From Epiperipatus broadwayi (taxonomy: Eukaryota > Onychophora > Udeonychophora > Euonychophora > Peripatidae), in contig JAQFVV010000180.1 in assembly GCA_028023455.1 (NCBI GenBank), positions 744,001-808,000 on the forward strand: 64,000 nt of DNA, in the 5' to 3' direction. The translations under genes were made by a program, and so were the position numbers. This document shows positions 36,211 to 47,990 of the stretch, piece after piece (the first letter of the stretch is position 1; every line of letters begins with the position of its first letter). The notes beneath the pieces were generated by a model. That model saw only the letters and a program-made list of their open reading frames with translations, had not been told where the DNA came from and ran no database searches.

Positions 36211-36775
36211 GAAAATGTAACCACATGTTATATATATATAATTGCACTCATGGAAATGCATTCTCTAACAGCTAGACAAAACAGTCTGGATAATAAAATC
36301 ATCATCTCAAAGTTTAATTACTAATTACATTGTTGACAAAACCATTAACACAGCATGAGACTGAAGTTGGCACTAATTGTATTTCCTCTTGTGATGAATC
36401 TGATGTCTTAACATTTCACAAATGAAATGTATATTGTCAAATAGCAATAATGATTAAAATATGTATGAAATAATGTAAAATATATTACACATAAAAGCAT
36501 ATTGTTTTGAATAAAATTAAATAGTTAATAAAAAAAAGTTTGTCTTGTATCAATTTTTTTCAAATATTTGAAATATTTTATTAGTGTTCCTTTATTTTCT
36601 TACTTTTTTCTATGCAAATTTTAAAGTAATTTTATCTTGTTGCTTCGATTTTATGTGATTTTTGAAAATTACGGTACATATCCTACATTTTTCAAAGTAA
36701 ATTAAGTCTATTTTTGTGCAATTGATTTAATGTGGATTTTCTGTGGAACCTATCTACCACATAAATACAATTTTC

Positions 36776-37715
36776 AAAAAATAATTATCAGTTATATGTT
36801 CTGCAATACTGGCAAAGCACAGCAAAACAGACCTACACATCAGAAACATTTCTAACCTATTCTCAGAGTATTTGAGAGCAACTGAAGAAAAGACAACGTT
36901 CTTCAAAACAAATAATATCTATTGCCAAAGAGTATAATGCCATAGTAGTATACCACACATGGCATTATACAAGATATACATAATATAATAAATCTGAGAG
37001 GAAAAAGTATATAAGACAATGAACCTAATGATCCCATGAACTCCAACAGAACACCTACATTTTGAGGGCAAACAAATATGCTAGGACTTTTGTCTCAACA
37101 TATGGGACAAATGAGAATAAACCACCAAAAATATTAGGAATAATAGGGGCTGCCTTAAATAAAGCATTTATGCTAAATATGAATCATGAAAAATATCACT
37201 CATGGAAAATATTACAATAAGAGAGAGACAAAGTACAATGTCTTTATAAAAATATATGTGCTAACAAAATAAATACCCTAAGAGAGAAACAAAGCTACCA
37301 TTTCTTGAAAACTATAATGGCAAGATAAGCATAAATAATAAAAGAGATATTAATGTTTCTATCTAAACAAATATAATTGTTAACAGATATATACAACCAA
37401 TAACAAAAATATTTGACAAATGTGATCTAATAAAATAAGGTCTGAAATAAATAATAAAATAAGAGTATATATAACATTTTCACTGGTTATGCATAAAAAT
37501 ATTCATTTAAATAAATAAATTATAATAGGAGACAAAGAAAAATTTTAAAGTTATATAGTATTATAAGATAGTAAATATTTTGTGAATTTCTGGAGATTTG
37601 TCAATAAATATATATTGCATATAATATAAAAAGTTACAAGGATAAAATATTGTCATATATATAATGTTTGTGAGTGTGTGAGTAAAATATCTAGGCCATT
37701 ATGATTACTATTATT
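36776..37715. other. Intron sequence without recognised genes
   Basis: Slightly less A+T-rich near 36800-37200 and possibly an old repeat, but no coding motif, terminal repeats or second copy was found. Confidence 0.5.
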
Positions 37716-38666
37716 ATTTTTAAATAGAAAAAAGGTTTTACTAACATCATATAGATTTACTTCTATAAAATAATCATATAGGTAATTGTTTAGGAGCATC
37801 TTAGACATTCAGGCACCATCCCCAAGCCAGAAACTAGTCTGAGATTATTGGATGAGTAGGCACTAGATGGGGATTTTATGCAGAAACCTTGTGGCATCCA
37901 TTAATTACTCTGGCTTGCACTGAGTGACAATACATATAGAGAGTTTTGCCTGTTTAAATAAATATTCTACTTTAATATTTTATTTTAGCATTATGAAGCA
38001 TAAATGCCAATAATTGTGCATTTATGTACATTTATATAACTGTTCCCTTTACTGATTAGCTCTTGTGGATGGCTTTATTCTCATAAAATCTTCAATAATA
38101 AAAGTTATGCTCAGAAATTCAAAATTTTCAAAACATTGTGGATATAACATTTGATTAAGTGGAAAGAATTCTTCTATTCATTATTATTAAAAACAATCTA
38201 CATTTAGAATAATTTTGATACAGTTTATATGAAGCTACGAAACAAGATAATTATAACTATAATTTTGATAATTAAAAATATTTTGCCTCTAAAAATGATG
38301 TTGAGGTATAGTTTCAATCTTAACTTTCTATTTATAAGACAATGTTCAAACTTTAATAAGTATATATTAATAAAGATGTATAAATAATGCCACAAATCTC
38401 ATATATAGAACATAGATTGATATGAGCCAAATAACTGTTTAAATAGTTATTAATAGAAATAATCATAATTGTCACAAGAGTAAATGATTTCTGGATTCAT
38501 TTCTAGAGAAAAATTTCTGTTTAGTTGATTGATTAGATCTACTGTGCTTAACACTATTACTCTGGTGCCTGAATGTCTAAAATACTCTTAAGCAATTACC
38601 TATAGGATTATTTTATAGAAGTAAATCTACATGATGTTAGTGAAATATCTTTTCTCTATTTAAAAA
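37716..38666. mobile_element. Inverted-repeat element, about 950 bp
   Basis: Arms of about 104 bp: left 37716-37818, right 38563-38666. They share CTAACATCAT.TAGATTTACTT, TATAAAATAATC.TATAGGTAA and TTAGACATTCAGGCACCA in inverse. Inside lies a copy of a dispersed repeat (37814-37960), then A+T-rich sequence without frames. This could be a non-autonomous DNA transposon or two inverted copies of one repeat. Confidence 0.65.
37814..37960 (+). repeat. Dispersed repeat, copy 2 (GGCTTGCACTGAGTG family)
   Basis: Collinear with 17765-17915 (motifs listed there) and, in its last 60 bp (TTAATTACTCTGG, then CACTGAGTG, then TAGAGAGTTTTGCCTGTTT), with the complement of 49640-49705. The TAGAGAGTTTTGCCTG version is closer to the LINE leader than is the copy at 17.8 kb. 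Confidence 0.7.
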
Positions 38667-39271
38667 TGTGATCATACAGAAAACTTGTAATTAACCGAAG
38701 AAATATCAGTGCAGAAACATGAGCTGCTTATATTTTGTTTACAGAAATCACATTAAATAAATGCCTTGTGAAATTGTAATTTAGAGGACTTATTAAAAAT
38801 TATGTCTGATAATTAGTAATATAGAAATTGTAATGTTTAGAATAAAAGCAACTCTCCATTTCACTGTCATTTGACATTTGCTAGGGAAATGGAAAGCATT
38901 TTTTTGTCTTATTGATCAAGCTGAATGTGGAAGTTTGGTTGTAAATCACATATAAAATAGAGTATAAACAAAAGCAAAAAAAAAAACAACAACAACAAAC
39001 CATTGGTCAGGTCATTAAAAAGTAAAGGCTAAAATGATAGCATTTTTATAAGAACAGAGTTTAATATCTTTTCAATATTATTGAGTTTTCAAAACTATTT
39101 AAACATCTGTTTTAGAGTTTGCACTTTTTTAAAATTATTGATAATATTTATAGAAAAGCAGTTCTTATCATTTAACATGTTTTTAAAAATAATGTATTAA
39201 TTATTAAAAATAATTTAATAATTAATTAAGTTGTTAGTTTAAACTGGAATTTTTTTTTTGTAAAGACTGAC

Positions 39272-39517
39272 CATTTTTTCTAAAACAGTTTTGTTTCATC
39301 ATTCCACTTGAAAAGTTTTTCCTGTTAGCAGAAATGGATATGCTTTCAGAATCAGAAGAGTTGATAATGAAACTGCTGTTTTTCACCTCTGCCGACTGTA
39401 GACCATTTTCTGACTGCCAAAACACTGTATAATTAACAGCTATGGGATCTGTATTCCAAAAGACCTGTGACTGATTGTCTTTCAGAAGAACACCAATGTA
39501 AAACAGATTGCTGAAAA
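39272..39517 (-). CDS. FN3 receptor gene, exon B (whole FN3 module, Domeless/gp130-like)
   Basis: Internal exon of 246 bp on the minus strand. The acceptor is TTTATTTTTTAG above 39517, and the donor is AATG|GTCAGT at 39272 (less usual than GTAAGT). Two bases plus 81 codons plus one base give phase 1 to phase 1. The peptide has NLFYIGVLLKDNQSQVFWN, AVNYTVFWQSENG and SESISISANRKNFSSGMMK. The Trp strand, the Tyr-Thr-Val-Phe-Trp strand and the Ser-Ala-Asn...Ser-Ser-Gly-Met end fit a fibronectin type III module. They resemble the last module of gp130/Domeless-type cytokine receptors. The open frame continues past the donor to a stop at 39234, so unspliced read-through would truncate the protein. 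The FN3 identity is fairly firm; the receptor family is tentative. Confidence 0.72.
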
Positions 39518-42500
39518 CTAAAAAATAAAAAAAATAATAGATAAGAAGCTTAATTAGGAAAATTAAAGTAATTGTTTCAAATATAGTAATATAAAGTAAT
39601 ATCATTACTCATTGCAGAATCCCTCTGCAGGAAATAGCATCATATCCCATTCACTAACAATCAACAAAGGGCTTTCCTTTGTCCAATTACAAATATATAT
39701 TTTTCAATCAATATTAAACAAGTAATCAATTAATTATAGACAAGTTACCTGAAAATATCCTGAACTTTTTTCAAACTAAAGACACTAATTCTTATGCTAT
39801 AAGCCCATACAACTACACAATTAATAAATGATTGCATTTACATTAAATGAAATAAAACCAATAAAATATCATTTGATCCTATCACATTAGTTCAGATACT
39901 CAATGCTGTGATATAAGAAAAAAGTAGATTTCCATTAAATGAAATATTAGATAAAAAATAAGCTTTCTGTTATATCTCACTTTGACTTCAAATAATGAAC
40001 CAGTCCAGATTCCATCTTATCTCCATTGGATTAAGTCCAATGATAAGAATGGGCCAATAGGTAATGATTCTCACTGAATCTGTTCTCATTATGGATGGGG
40101 GTCTGGCTATAAAAGCTGAATGACAGTATACACATCTACTATATGGTTAAAGCAGTGGGGCAAGTTCACATTAAAAGTGGAATCTTTTAGAATCTAGATG
40201 AGATATGAGATAAGCTGTCACAGAATAGACAGAAATGTAATTATACCAACTTATGAGGAAAGATGCCATGATACAGCTGAAAGTGGTAGATAAACTTATA
40301 AGACCATGTGAAGTTCTTTACTTCCACAGTTGCATGATAATTAATGCTATATCAAGTGAAGCACCAGATGAAAGTATAACATTAATATATATAGCATAAA
40401 AATGAAACTTTATATTTGCTTCATTAATAAATTTATAAATATATTTCATGAGTTTGTCTTAGTATTAAAAACTAACTTGTGTTTCTTTTTATATTTAAAT
40501 GGGTATATCAACAGCAGACATTTGTCAAGAAATACAGCTATTTATACTCAAAGAGGGAAAAATGATAGATAAACAAATTATCATAATGCACAAGAAATAA
40601 ATTTTGTTATGACTATATAAATTAAACTATGAACTACAAATGCATCCACATAGAGAATAGGCTGGACTATTATTCTTCAGTGTTGTCTTTTAACTTTTTT
40701 GGCAACAAATTTTTATTTTTCAAATACTATAATATATTGTTTTCCTGAGGGTTTACAACTATAATACGAAGTAGTGCATATATGCTTGCTTTATTTAATT
40801 TCTCATCCATTCTTCATCATATGTAATAATTTTTTAAGATTTACACACATTTGTAATACATGTGTGTGTGCATACAATTGTATATTATTTAAAGTTTAAA
40901 TTAAAAGCTGTTTAAATTAATTAAATGAATGTTAATGTATTGAGTACAATGGGAAAAGGGTTGGTAATGGAAAGAATCCATTACAGAAGGAAATGTCGGT
41001 GCCTTATTTCCATATCTATAGTTAAAATCAGTTAAAATTATTACAGTTGAATACCTTTGAGGTCTAGTCATGTTGAAAGGTGTTAAAAATTAAACGTAAA
41101 CAAAAGCAAGAAAACAGACTTGGCAGAAAGTTAAATAATGAGGGAATAAAATGCTGATGGGGCTGTAATTAAATGTAAAGAAGGATCAAATCTATTAAGG
41201 ACTCAAAAGTGCACTCCAGGCATAAAAATAGAAATATAAGGTGGGAAGTGGACATTGTTTGATATATATCATCATCTTCTGCTTTGTGGTTAATAGAGAC
41301 TCATATTTTGCCAAATTGGATTTTTGATCTGTAATATTATTCATTAAAATAGATATGTTTGTATTACCTGCCATCATGAGCGAGTGACCTGGTGTCATTG
41401 GCTTCTCCATGGTCATTGGTGAAGCATGGCATCAAGATGATAGTTCCATCTACATTCTTATCATCTCATGCTGATCCTGAGAAACCATGAAATGCTATAA
41501 TGATATCTGCACAGAGAAAGCCATAGAGCCACTACAATCTTTCCGGTAAAATGTTGTTAAAATACAATCTACTGTCTTTTACTAACTGTAACTAAATTAT
41601 TATTTTTGCATTAGTCTTAACCTTAGTAAAATTCTATATTATTAATTATATCAAAATATGCTGGTTTTAATTATTAGAAATTCAATTTTATTTTCATCTT
41701 GTTTACATGTTAACTTGAATGATGGAGGGAATCAATTTTCAAATAGTTTTAAAATGTGTTTTGCACTTCTCTTCCCACGATGTAACCAGAGGTATCATAA
41801 GTTGAGAAGATGCTAAGTTTAAAGTAATAAATTAAAGTAAAAATAAAATGTATTTTGTAATATTTATTAATGCTATAATCTTAAGACTATGCATCTGAAA
41901 AAACGACAGTAAGGACCTCTGCAAATCTTTAACACAAGATTTATTTTAAAATGTATTTTGATTGAGTTTCATTTTTTATCTCCCATCATTTCAAGTAAAG
42001 TCATATTTTTTGTTTCTTTTTCTTAAAACTTGTTAAGAGAAAATTATTGGAGAATGACCAGTGTTATTATTATAATTTAATATTTTATATAAATAGTATT
42101 GATGAAGGGTTGTGCTATAAATATGTGAGAAAATAAATAAATAAATTCTGTGTTATAATTAAATATTTCCATAAGGTAAAATATAATTTTAATCTTTTAA
42201 AATGTCCATATTTTGTTTATATATGTGTGACTTGTATTTTATATATGCAAACCAAGCCATAAATTCTTCTGAAATCAACATAATAAGTAACAGACTACAC
42301 TACCAATCAGCATTATGGATTATTGATGTTCCTCCCAGCTTAAATATATTATAGTTAAATTTTTAAAATTTAATATTTAATTGTGAAAGGGCTCAAGCTT
42401 CTAATGAAGGTCATACTTGATTAAATGGGGAAACATACCAACTTATAAAATGAATTTATGTAAATAAATCAATTATTTTATATAGCGCGATGTTTATAAA

Positions 42501-42520
42501 CTGTAATATTTAAACAATAA
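39518..42520. other. Intron sequence without recognised genes
   Basis: A+T-rich with patches of more mixed sequence at about 39960-40390 and 41160-41540 that are probably old repeats. Nothing coding is supported; the 73-codon frame at 41195-41416 (minus) lacks any motif. Confidence 0.5.
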
Positions 42521-42638
42521 TAAGCTGTTGCACATGCACTTTGCAGATTTTAACTATAAATGGCTTTATCATGTGTTTGAAGGGTTAGTATTCAGTCATT
42601 TATAGTTAAAATCTGCAAAGCGCATGTGCAACAGCTTA
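42521..42638. repeat. Hairpin MITE, arms about 41 bp
   Basis: The left arm 42522-42562 begins AAGCTGTTGCACATGC. The right arm 42597-42637 ends GCATGTGCAACAGCTT. The arms differ at one visible position. The loop of about 34 bp carries no feature. Flanking TA dinucleotides are possible targets. Confidence 0.85.
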
Positions 42639-42719
42639 ATCCTGTTTAAAATGAATTTATGTTAATTTAGTATAGAGGAAAGGTTAATTAAATCATATTT
42701 TATTTCCATAATTGCATTC

Positions 42720-43165
42720 CTACATATCAGTGTGCCCCAATGGTGTTATTAAATTATGTGTTACCTCCGCTTACTGCATGATTCACTCATCTATGTAAAA
42801 GTAGCACATCCAGAGCCTGCTATACTTTCCCATGTACCCAATCCACTAAATCTCAGAATTAGTATCAGACTAGGTTCGGCGAATGGACTGAAGACTCCTA
42901 GACACCACAAATCCTAGATTATGCACATGGGACTTTTTGGATGCACCTTTGGTTAGAAGCAGAAACACATCTGCTGCTGGGGACATCCATGTTTAATTGG
43001 GAATCCTGCCATCAGATTGTCAAGTCGATCTTTCATTCTTTCTCAACCATTGACGGCCCACAAACAATGTCATACCATGATGCTCCCAATCAATTCTTAA
43101 AAGAAACCTTCACTTATACATTAGCCATAGCTTCAAGTAGCTTAAACCCAACTCACATATAATAA
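42720..43165. other. Less A+T-rich block of unknown nature
   Basis: A clear compositional island (for example CTGCTGCTGGGGACATCC, GGTTCGGCGAATGGACTG). The longest frame, 73 codons on the plus strand (42941-43162), shows no recognisable motif. It is possibly a piece of an old transposon or an unrecognised non-coding exon. Confidence 0.4.
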
Positions 43166-43629
43166 TCTCATGTTTAAAAATTAAATAAATGATAAATTAT
43201 TAAATTCAAGCCTATAATGGACTGTCTTATATCAGGTACTATTACTATGGATCAAATAGGGCACACTATCTTAATTTCTATAACTCGATGTCACGTTTAA
43301 ATATACCTATGTGAAACCAGTAGATTACTTTATCTTAAATAGCAAAAATATGTGAGCTACCCTGTTTATCCCTTTTCTTTAATTTAATAAATGTTATTGT
43401 ATTACTAATCAGTGTCATCATTATTGCGAGTTGGAACTATATAAATAAAGTGTGAAATTATATGTGTAGATACTATATAAATAATCTTTGTTGAAAACTA
43501 TAAATGATTTTAGAAAACTATACAAATAAGTATATCCATGGCTCTATAAGTCATTATTTAAATAATTAGATTAACAAATATATAATAGCTATATAAGTAG
43601 TCCTGTAAACAGTAATTATTAAGTATATG

Positions 43630-43735
43630 CCTCAGCCAGTAGAGTAGAACTAGTGGTAAAAGTCATGAGTCGATGATGGAAACCTGAGGAGAGAGTCCAT
43701 GTTCAACCCTTAGTTATGCCAAGCTATATTAAATG
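43630..43735 (+). repeat. Possible tRNA-derived SINE fragment
   Basis: AACTAGTGGTAAAAGTCATGAG resembles a degenerate A box (TAGTGGTAAGAG type), and about 45 bp later ATGTTCAACCC resembles a B box (GTTCGAACCC type). The spacing and the AGGAGAGAGTCC word between them fit a tRNA-like head. The downstream body to about 43880 has no second copy here. Confidence 0.45.
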
Positions 43736-44767
43736 AGAAGCTGTGTGACATCAATGATATTTATTATGTAGTAGAGACTAGGAACTTTATATAGGGATTT
43801 AAACTAGGATCATGGGAGTAGCGATACTCCTACACATACTGGTTGAACGTGCCTGATTGGTCTTTTGGTTTTGTTAGCAAATTAAACATTTGACCACTAC
43901 AATATATCTGTCCATTGTATTTTATTCTCAATTATATTTTTCCAATGATACAATCAGTATTTCATTTCTTTGAATACTTTGCAGATCTATTTCTTTAACA
44001 AAACTATGCTAAATGCACTATAAAATATGTCTTCAAAAGGACTTGTATTGTTCATTCATTTTATATTTTCAATCGAATGAAGACAATCTTTTGCAATAGC
44101 AGACTCTATAGTTACATATTTAGCAATTTGAAGTAAATTTATTTAATTTATAATTGTAACATCATGTTTTACGATTTTAAAGAACAGTTTTAAATGAATT
44201 TAATGATTTTATATTACATCAGCTTTTAAATCTTTCTATGCAATAAATTTGGAGAAATAACAGTTCTATATATAACTTAGTTATTCAATATAATAAAATA
44301 ACATTTAACTCACCAAAAGTAACAGCAATTCTTTGTAATCTGTGCTGCTAAGTTTATATTACATTTAAAATCTTTGCCAAAACATTTAAATTGGATAATA
44401 TATCCAAATTGATAACCATTCAAACTAAAAGTTGCTGAATATTTTCTTTCATCACTAATTCATAAAGAATGTAAGATTTTGAACATTAAATAAATTATTT
44501 ATATGCTGCTTTCATTTTGTAGATTCATCTTTTGAACTAGGAAAAATGGTTCAACCATGAGAATATTGTAAATTAAAAAGCCACAAAAATAGAATTCTCA
44601 TTTTTTATTTTAATCAATTCAAAATTAAATTCTAACTATGAGACATATATCATATAGTTATCCCTGAATTATTAAACCATCTATAAATAGTTCAACAAAT
44701 TATATAGACATAAAAATTAAATGGAAGCAACACTAATTTTTATTTCAAACGTCTCAGATTTTCTACT

Positions 44768-44823
44768 TGCAGTAATAAGATGTTCTCTCGTATCATGCAG
44801 TAATAAGATGTTCTCTCGTATCA
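44768..44823 (+). repeat. Perfect 28-bp tandem duplication
   Basis: The 28-base unit (TGCAGTAATAAGATGTTCTC and eight more bases) occurs twice in succession at 44768 and 44796 without a mismatch, so the duplication is recent. Confidence 0.95.
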
Positions 44824-44927
44824 TCATGTAGAAGCTGTATAATATAAATATTTTTTGGTGAGCAATCAACTAATTTTAAATAGTGTTTTAGATCTATTAA
44901 ATTAATTGAGATAATAATCTTGATAAA

Positions 44928-45175
44928 TTATTTATTCCTAACACTTTTCATCCATTTGCCATTAGTCTCTGGAGAGCATTCATCTATGATTGGAAATAGG
45001 CTATTTAAAAAATTCTTGAAAATATGCTTGATATAATGGGACAATAATGATATCCCATAATAATTACTATAATCTTGTCTATTTTCTTTATTTTTAAAAA
45101 CTGGAATCAAAAAGATAAAACTTGAACCTAAGTTAGGGATTTCCTGATAAAAGTCAATCTCAGAGCTCTTCCAAC
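44928..45175 (-). pseudogene. LINE reverse transcriptase fragment
   Basis: The minus-strand frame contains IPVFKNKENRQDYSNYYGIS followed by LLSHYIKHIFKNF. This is the well-known LINE reverse transcriptase motif, normally ...P-I/V-F-K-K/N...D-x-x-N-Y-R-G/P-I-S-L-L...K-I-F... The invariant Arg is replaced by Tyr. Only this block of the RT is present. It lies head to head with a LINE 3' end on the opposite strand beginning near 45175. Confidence 0.65.
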
Positions 45176-46125
45176 CTGTGCCTTTCTGTATTACAAATGG
45201 GGATACAGAATTAATCCAATCTGCCCGATGTGTAATAAAAATGAAGAGACAATGAGCCACATCCTAGATCAATGTGAAATATGAAATAATCTGCGTTATT
45301 GTGCACTTAAAAAATCAGAGAAGCAGACATTATATGTACAAATATCTCAAAGACAATAAAAAGTGGCCTTTATGGTAAAATTAGACTTGCCACCTTTATA
45401 AATTTCATTACATGGATAGTGTAAAATAAGTTTGTCTTTGACAGTGGATTGAACAATAGGCTAGAAGAGCTTTTTCTCAAATTACTTGGTGAGGCCAAAG
45501 ATTATGATTGTAAAATATGCCAGCACTGGTTAGCCAGTCAGACATGGGATCAACTGAAAATCTAAAGATCAAAGACCCATAGGTGTTCATTGGACTCTTA
45601 TGGCAAGATTGATTAACTGGATATAAGGACTCTTATGCAAAGTCTAAAAATTGTTACACTAATGTAACCCATGGTAAGTACAAATTGAGACATCATGTCA
45701 GAATTTCAGAGATTCTCTAGTAAATTGTCACAAGCTAAATTAAGCAGTATCTAATAAGATTAATAAGCAGACGGTAAAAAGGGGGCTATAGCGAAACCCT
45801 GCTTTGATGTGTGAAATTTTTTTACCTGAAACTGCCTAGATCACCACTGTATTTCTGATTTTTTTCCTTTTGTTGTTATTGTTAAAACACTGTATTGAGT
45901 GGTCAACTTGTTGACACAAATAATGCTTAAGTAGCTTAATTCAATGTAATCCTTTATAAATGTGTCAGGCAGATGACTTTTCCTTTTTTTACCATTTTTT
46001 TTTATTTATTCTTTTCATTGTAGAGCCATTGCCCATTTGTAAACATGTAACCTATAATAAGAAAAATGTAAAATGATTTCCATTTGTATCTTCTTAAGGT
46101 GTGAATAAAGTTGTTATCTGAAACT
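45175..46125 (+). mobile_element. LINE 3' end with C-terminal zinc knuckle
   Basis: The plus-strand frame near 45190-45285 reads KWGYRINPICPMCNKNEETM then SHILDQC. This is a CX2CX8HX4C zinc knuckle like that at the C-terminus of many LINE ORF2 proteins (Cys-Pro-x-Cys...Glu-Thr...His-x4-Cys). Decayed sequence follows, then a T-rich tail ending AAGGTGTGAATAAAGTTG near 46105, compatible with a LINE 3' untranslated end. No reverse transcriptase core is present. The clade is uncertain. Confidence 0.55.
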
Positions 46126-47699
46126 AAAATTATTCTAAGATCAGTCAGCATAACTTCATGAGTAAAGTATTTTAATATTTTTGAATCTTACATACAACTA
46201 CTATACATAACATTACAGATATCTTATCATAACCTACAACTTTCCTTTTTTAAAATTACAAAAAATTCCATGAAGTTTGATATCTTTTTTTAAATCTATA
46301 TGAGTAGATAAAGTGGAATATGGCATTAAAAGTCACCATTTCAACTCTTATATCATTACTCAAAACATGCTCAAAATTATCTTTCTGTCTGTTTAAAATA
46401 TCATTGACATTATATAAGAGTACCATTGCTGGATTTGGTTTTTCAAGACTAAATGTTGCTTTCAGTGCATTAAAAAGAATTAAAGGGATTATTATCAAGT
46501 AATGTCCAATATATATTTTGCAGTTTTAATCCACCATTTATTTTTAAGACTTATTAATTGGTGAACTTCAGCCTTTAAGTCTTTTTATTGATTATGAATT
46601 GCTACATTCTTCAAGCTTAAAATACTATATATTTTTAAATCAAATCACTAATAATAAGATATTGCTAAGTAATTAGTCATGACTCATTTTTAGTGAACCC
46701 AAGAATAGATTTACTTGCATCCATCATATCCACTTTAAAATAATTCTGTACCTCAATAATATGACAACCCTGAAGGGGAAAGTTATTAATTTTCATTTTT
46801 AATTCCAACTGAAATTTAGCTCAAATAATAGATGTTTCTAAAAAATAAATACCAAGTTTGTTGTGAAGGATTTACTTTTTAATGCAACTATCTTTTTAAT
46901 TCTATTTTATTAATGAAAGTCTGTTCAACTACATACTTTTGTGAGTGACTCATAGAATATTAAATTTTCTTGTATTTTGACCCTTAATAATAATGTCATC
47001 TGTTTAATGTCATTATTTTAAACATGAATGCTTTTATATTTGTGATAATCAATCCATGTGTTATGCAAAAATTCAATATGAAGAGACAAAAATTCAATAT
47101 GAAGAGATTATTTGAATTTGCAGCTCCAATATTATTATTTTCAGCAAATTTTTCACTAAAGATAACTATTTGCATCAACATGTGCGCAAATTCTTCAAGA
47201 AGAAAACTTTGATATTTTAGTAATATTGAAGTAATACTGCCATCAACAAGAAATAAAAAAAATTCTTTCTCTGAATTTTCAGAACATTATATTGGATAGT
47301 CACTTATATAATAAATATAGATACATTTTATACAAGTCAAATTTTAATATGATTTGCCCTTCACTGATACATTAAGGAATTTTGAAAATAAAATAATACT
47401 GGGTCTTTATAAGAAATGTAACATTTTGCAGTCATCTTTCACTGGTTCATCTGCTCTTTTAAAGAAAAAAATTGTAAACCTCCTACCTGTTCTATTTATC
47501 TTTTTCCTTCTGGAAAATGAATTTCACTAAAAACAAGTATTGACAGCTTCTTATTGAAGTTTCTATATATTTAAATCTTGACAAATCATCATCAAGTAAA
47601 ATTGACACATGCTAACATCTTTTTCACTCTTTTTGTTTTTAATAGCACACTTATGTTCTCTGCATGCTTTTTTCCTCTCTTACATTTTTACTAACTCTC
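46126..47699. other. Intron sequence without recognised genes
   Basis: A+T-rich. Two overlapping short frames around 46256-46502 and 46996-47212 on both strands are mutual shadows with no motif. A 21-bp perfect tandem (AAAAATTCAATATGAAGAGA) occurs at about 47068-47110. Confidence 0.55.
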
Positions 47700-47750
47700 A
47701 CTTTCTATTATTTTTATTCTTTTGAATATTCTTATCTCAAACCCTATGTG

Positions 47751-47981
47751 TCACTTTTTTATTTCATCACACCAATCCTTATATTCATTCCCAACCAACT
47801 CCTTCATTGTTTCTTCAGTTCTTATTTTATATTCTTCTAACTTATTCATATCATTCACTATCCATCCACATATTTTATTAATCTTTCTACTTTTATTACT
47901 ATTTTTGATCCCATTAATAATCATTTCTATTATAAAGAAATTAAGATCACTATTACATACTTTCTCTTCATTATCAAACAC
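47751..47981 (-). pseudogene. CR1-like LINE ORF2 linker after the endonuclease
   Basis: A 76-codon frame. Its end (EEYKIRTEETMKELVGNEYK then DWCDEIKK) has the character of the helical region between endonuclease and reverse transcriptase in CR1 LINEs. No reverse transcriptase motif follows; similarity ends at about 47700. Confidence 0.5.
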
Positions 47982-47990
47982 TTTAATTTT

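Larger units (their letters stand above)
35640..36775 (+). mobile_element. pogo/Tigger-like DNA transposon remnant
   Basis: Both ends carry the style of Tigger-type termini, with repeated TTTATGCG or TTTATGTG words: left TTTTTAATGCGATTTTGAAG and CTTTTATGCGC, right TTTTATGTGATTTTTG and TGATTTAATGTGGATTTTC then GTGGAACCTA...CACATAAAT. Between them lies a short frame (35694-36002). Its last 60 codons, rich in Glu and Asp, then FTAKIIRESFQLSNQLE, resemble the acidic C-terminal part of Tigger transposases. The catalytic DDD core is missing. A separate hairpin element sits at 36041-36210. The boundaries are approximate. Confidence 0.45.

Noticed and set aside
38980-39000. (CAA)n-like tract
   Set aside because: Only about five units after an A-run; no significance.
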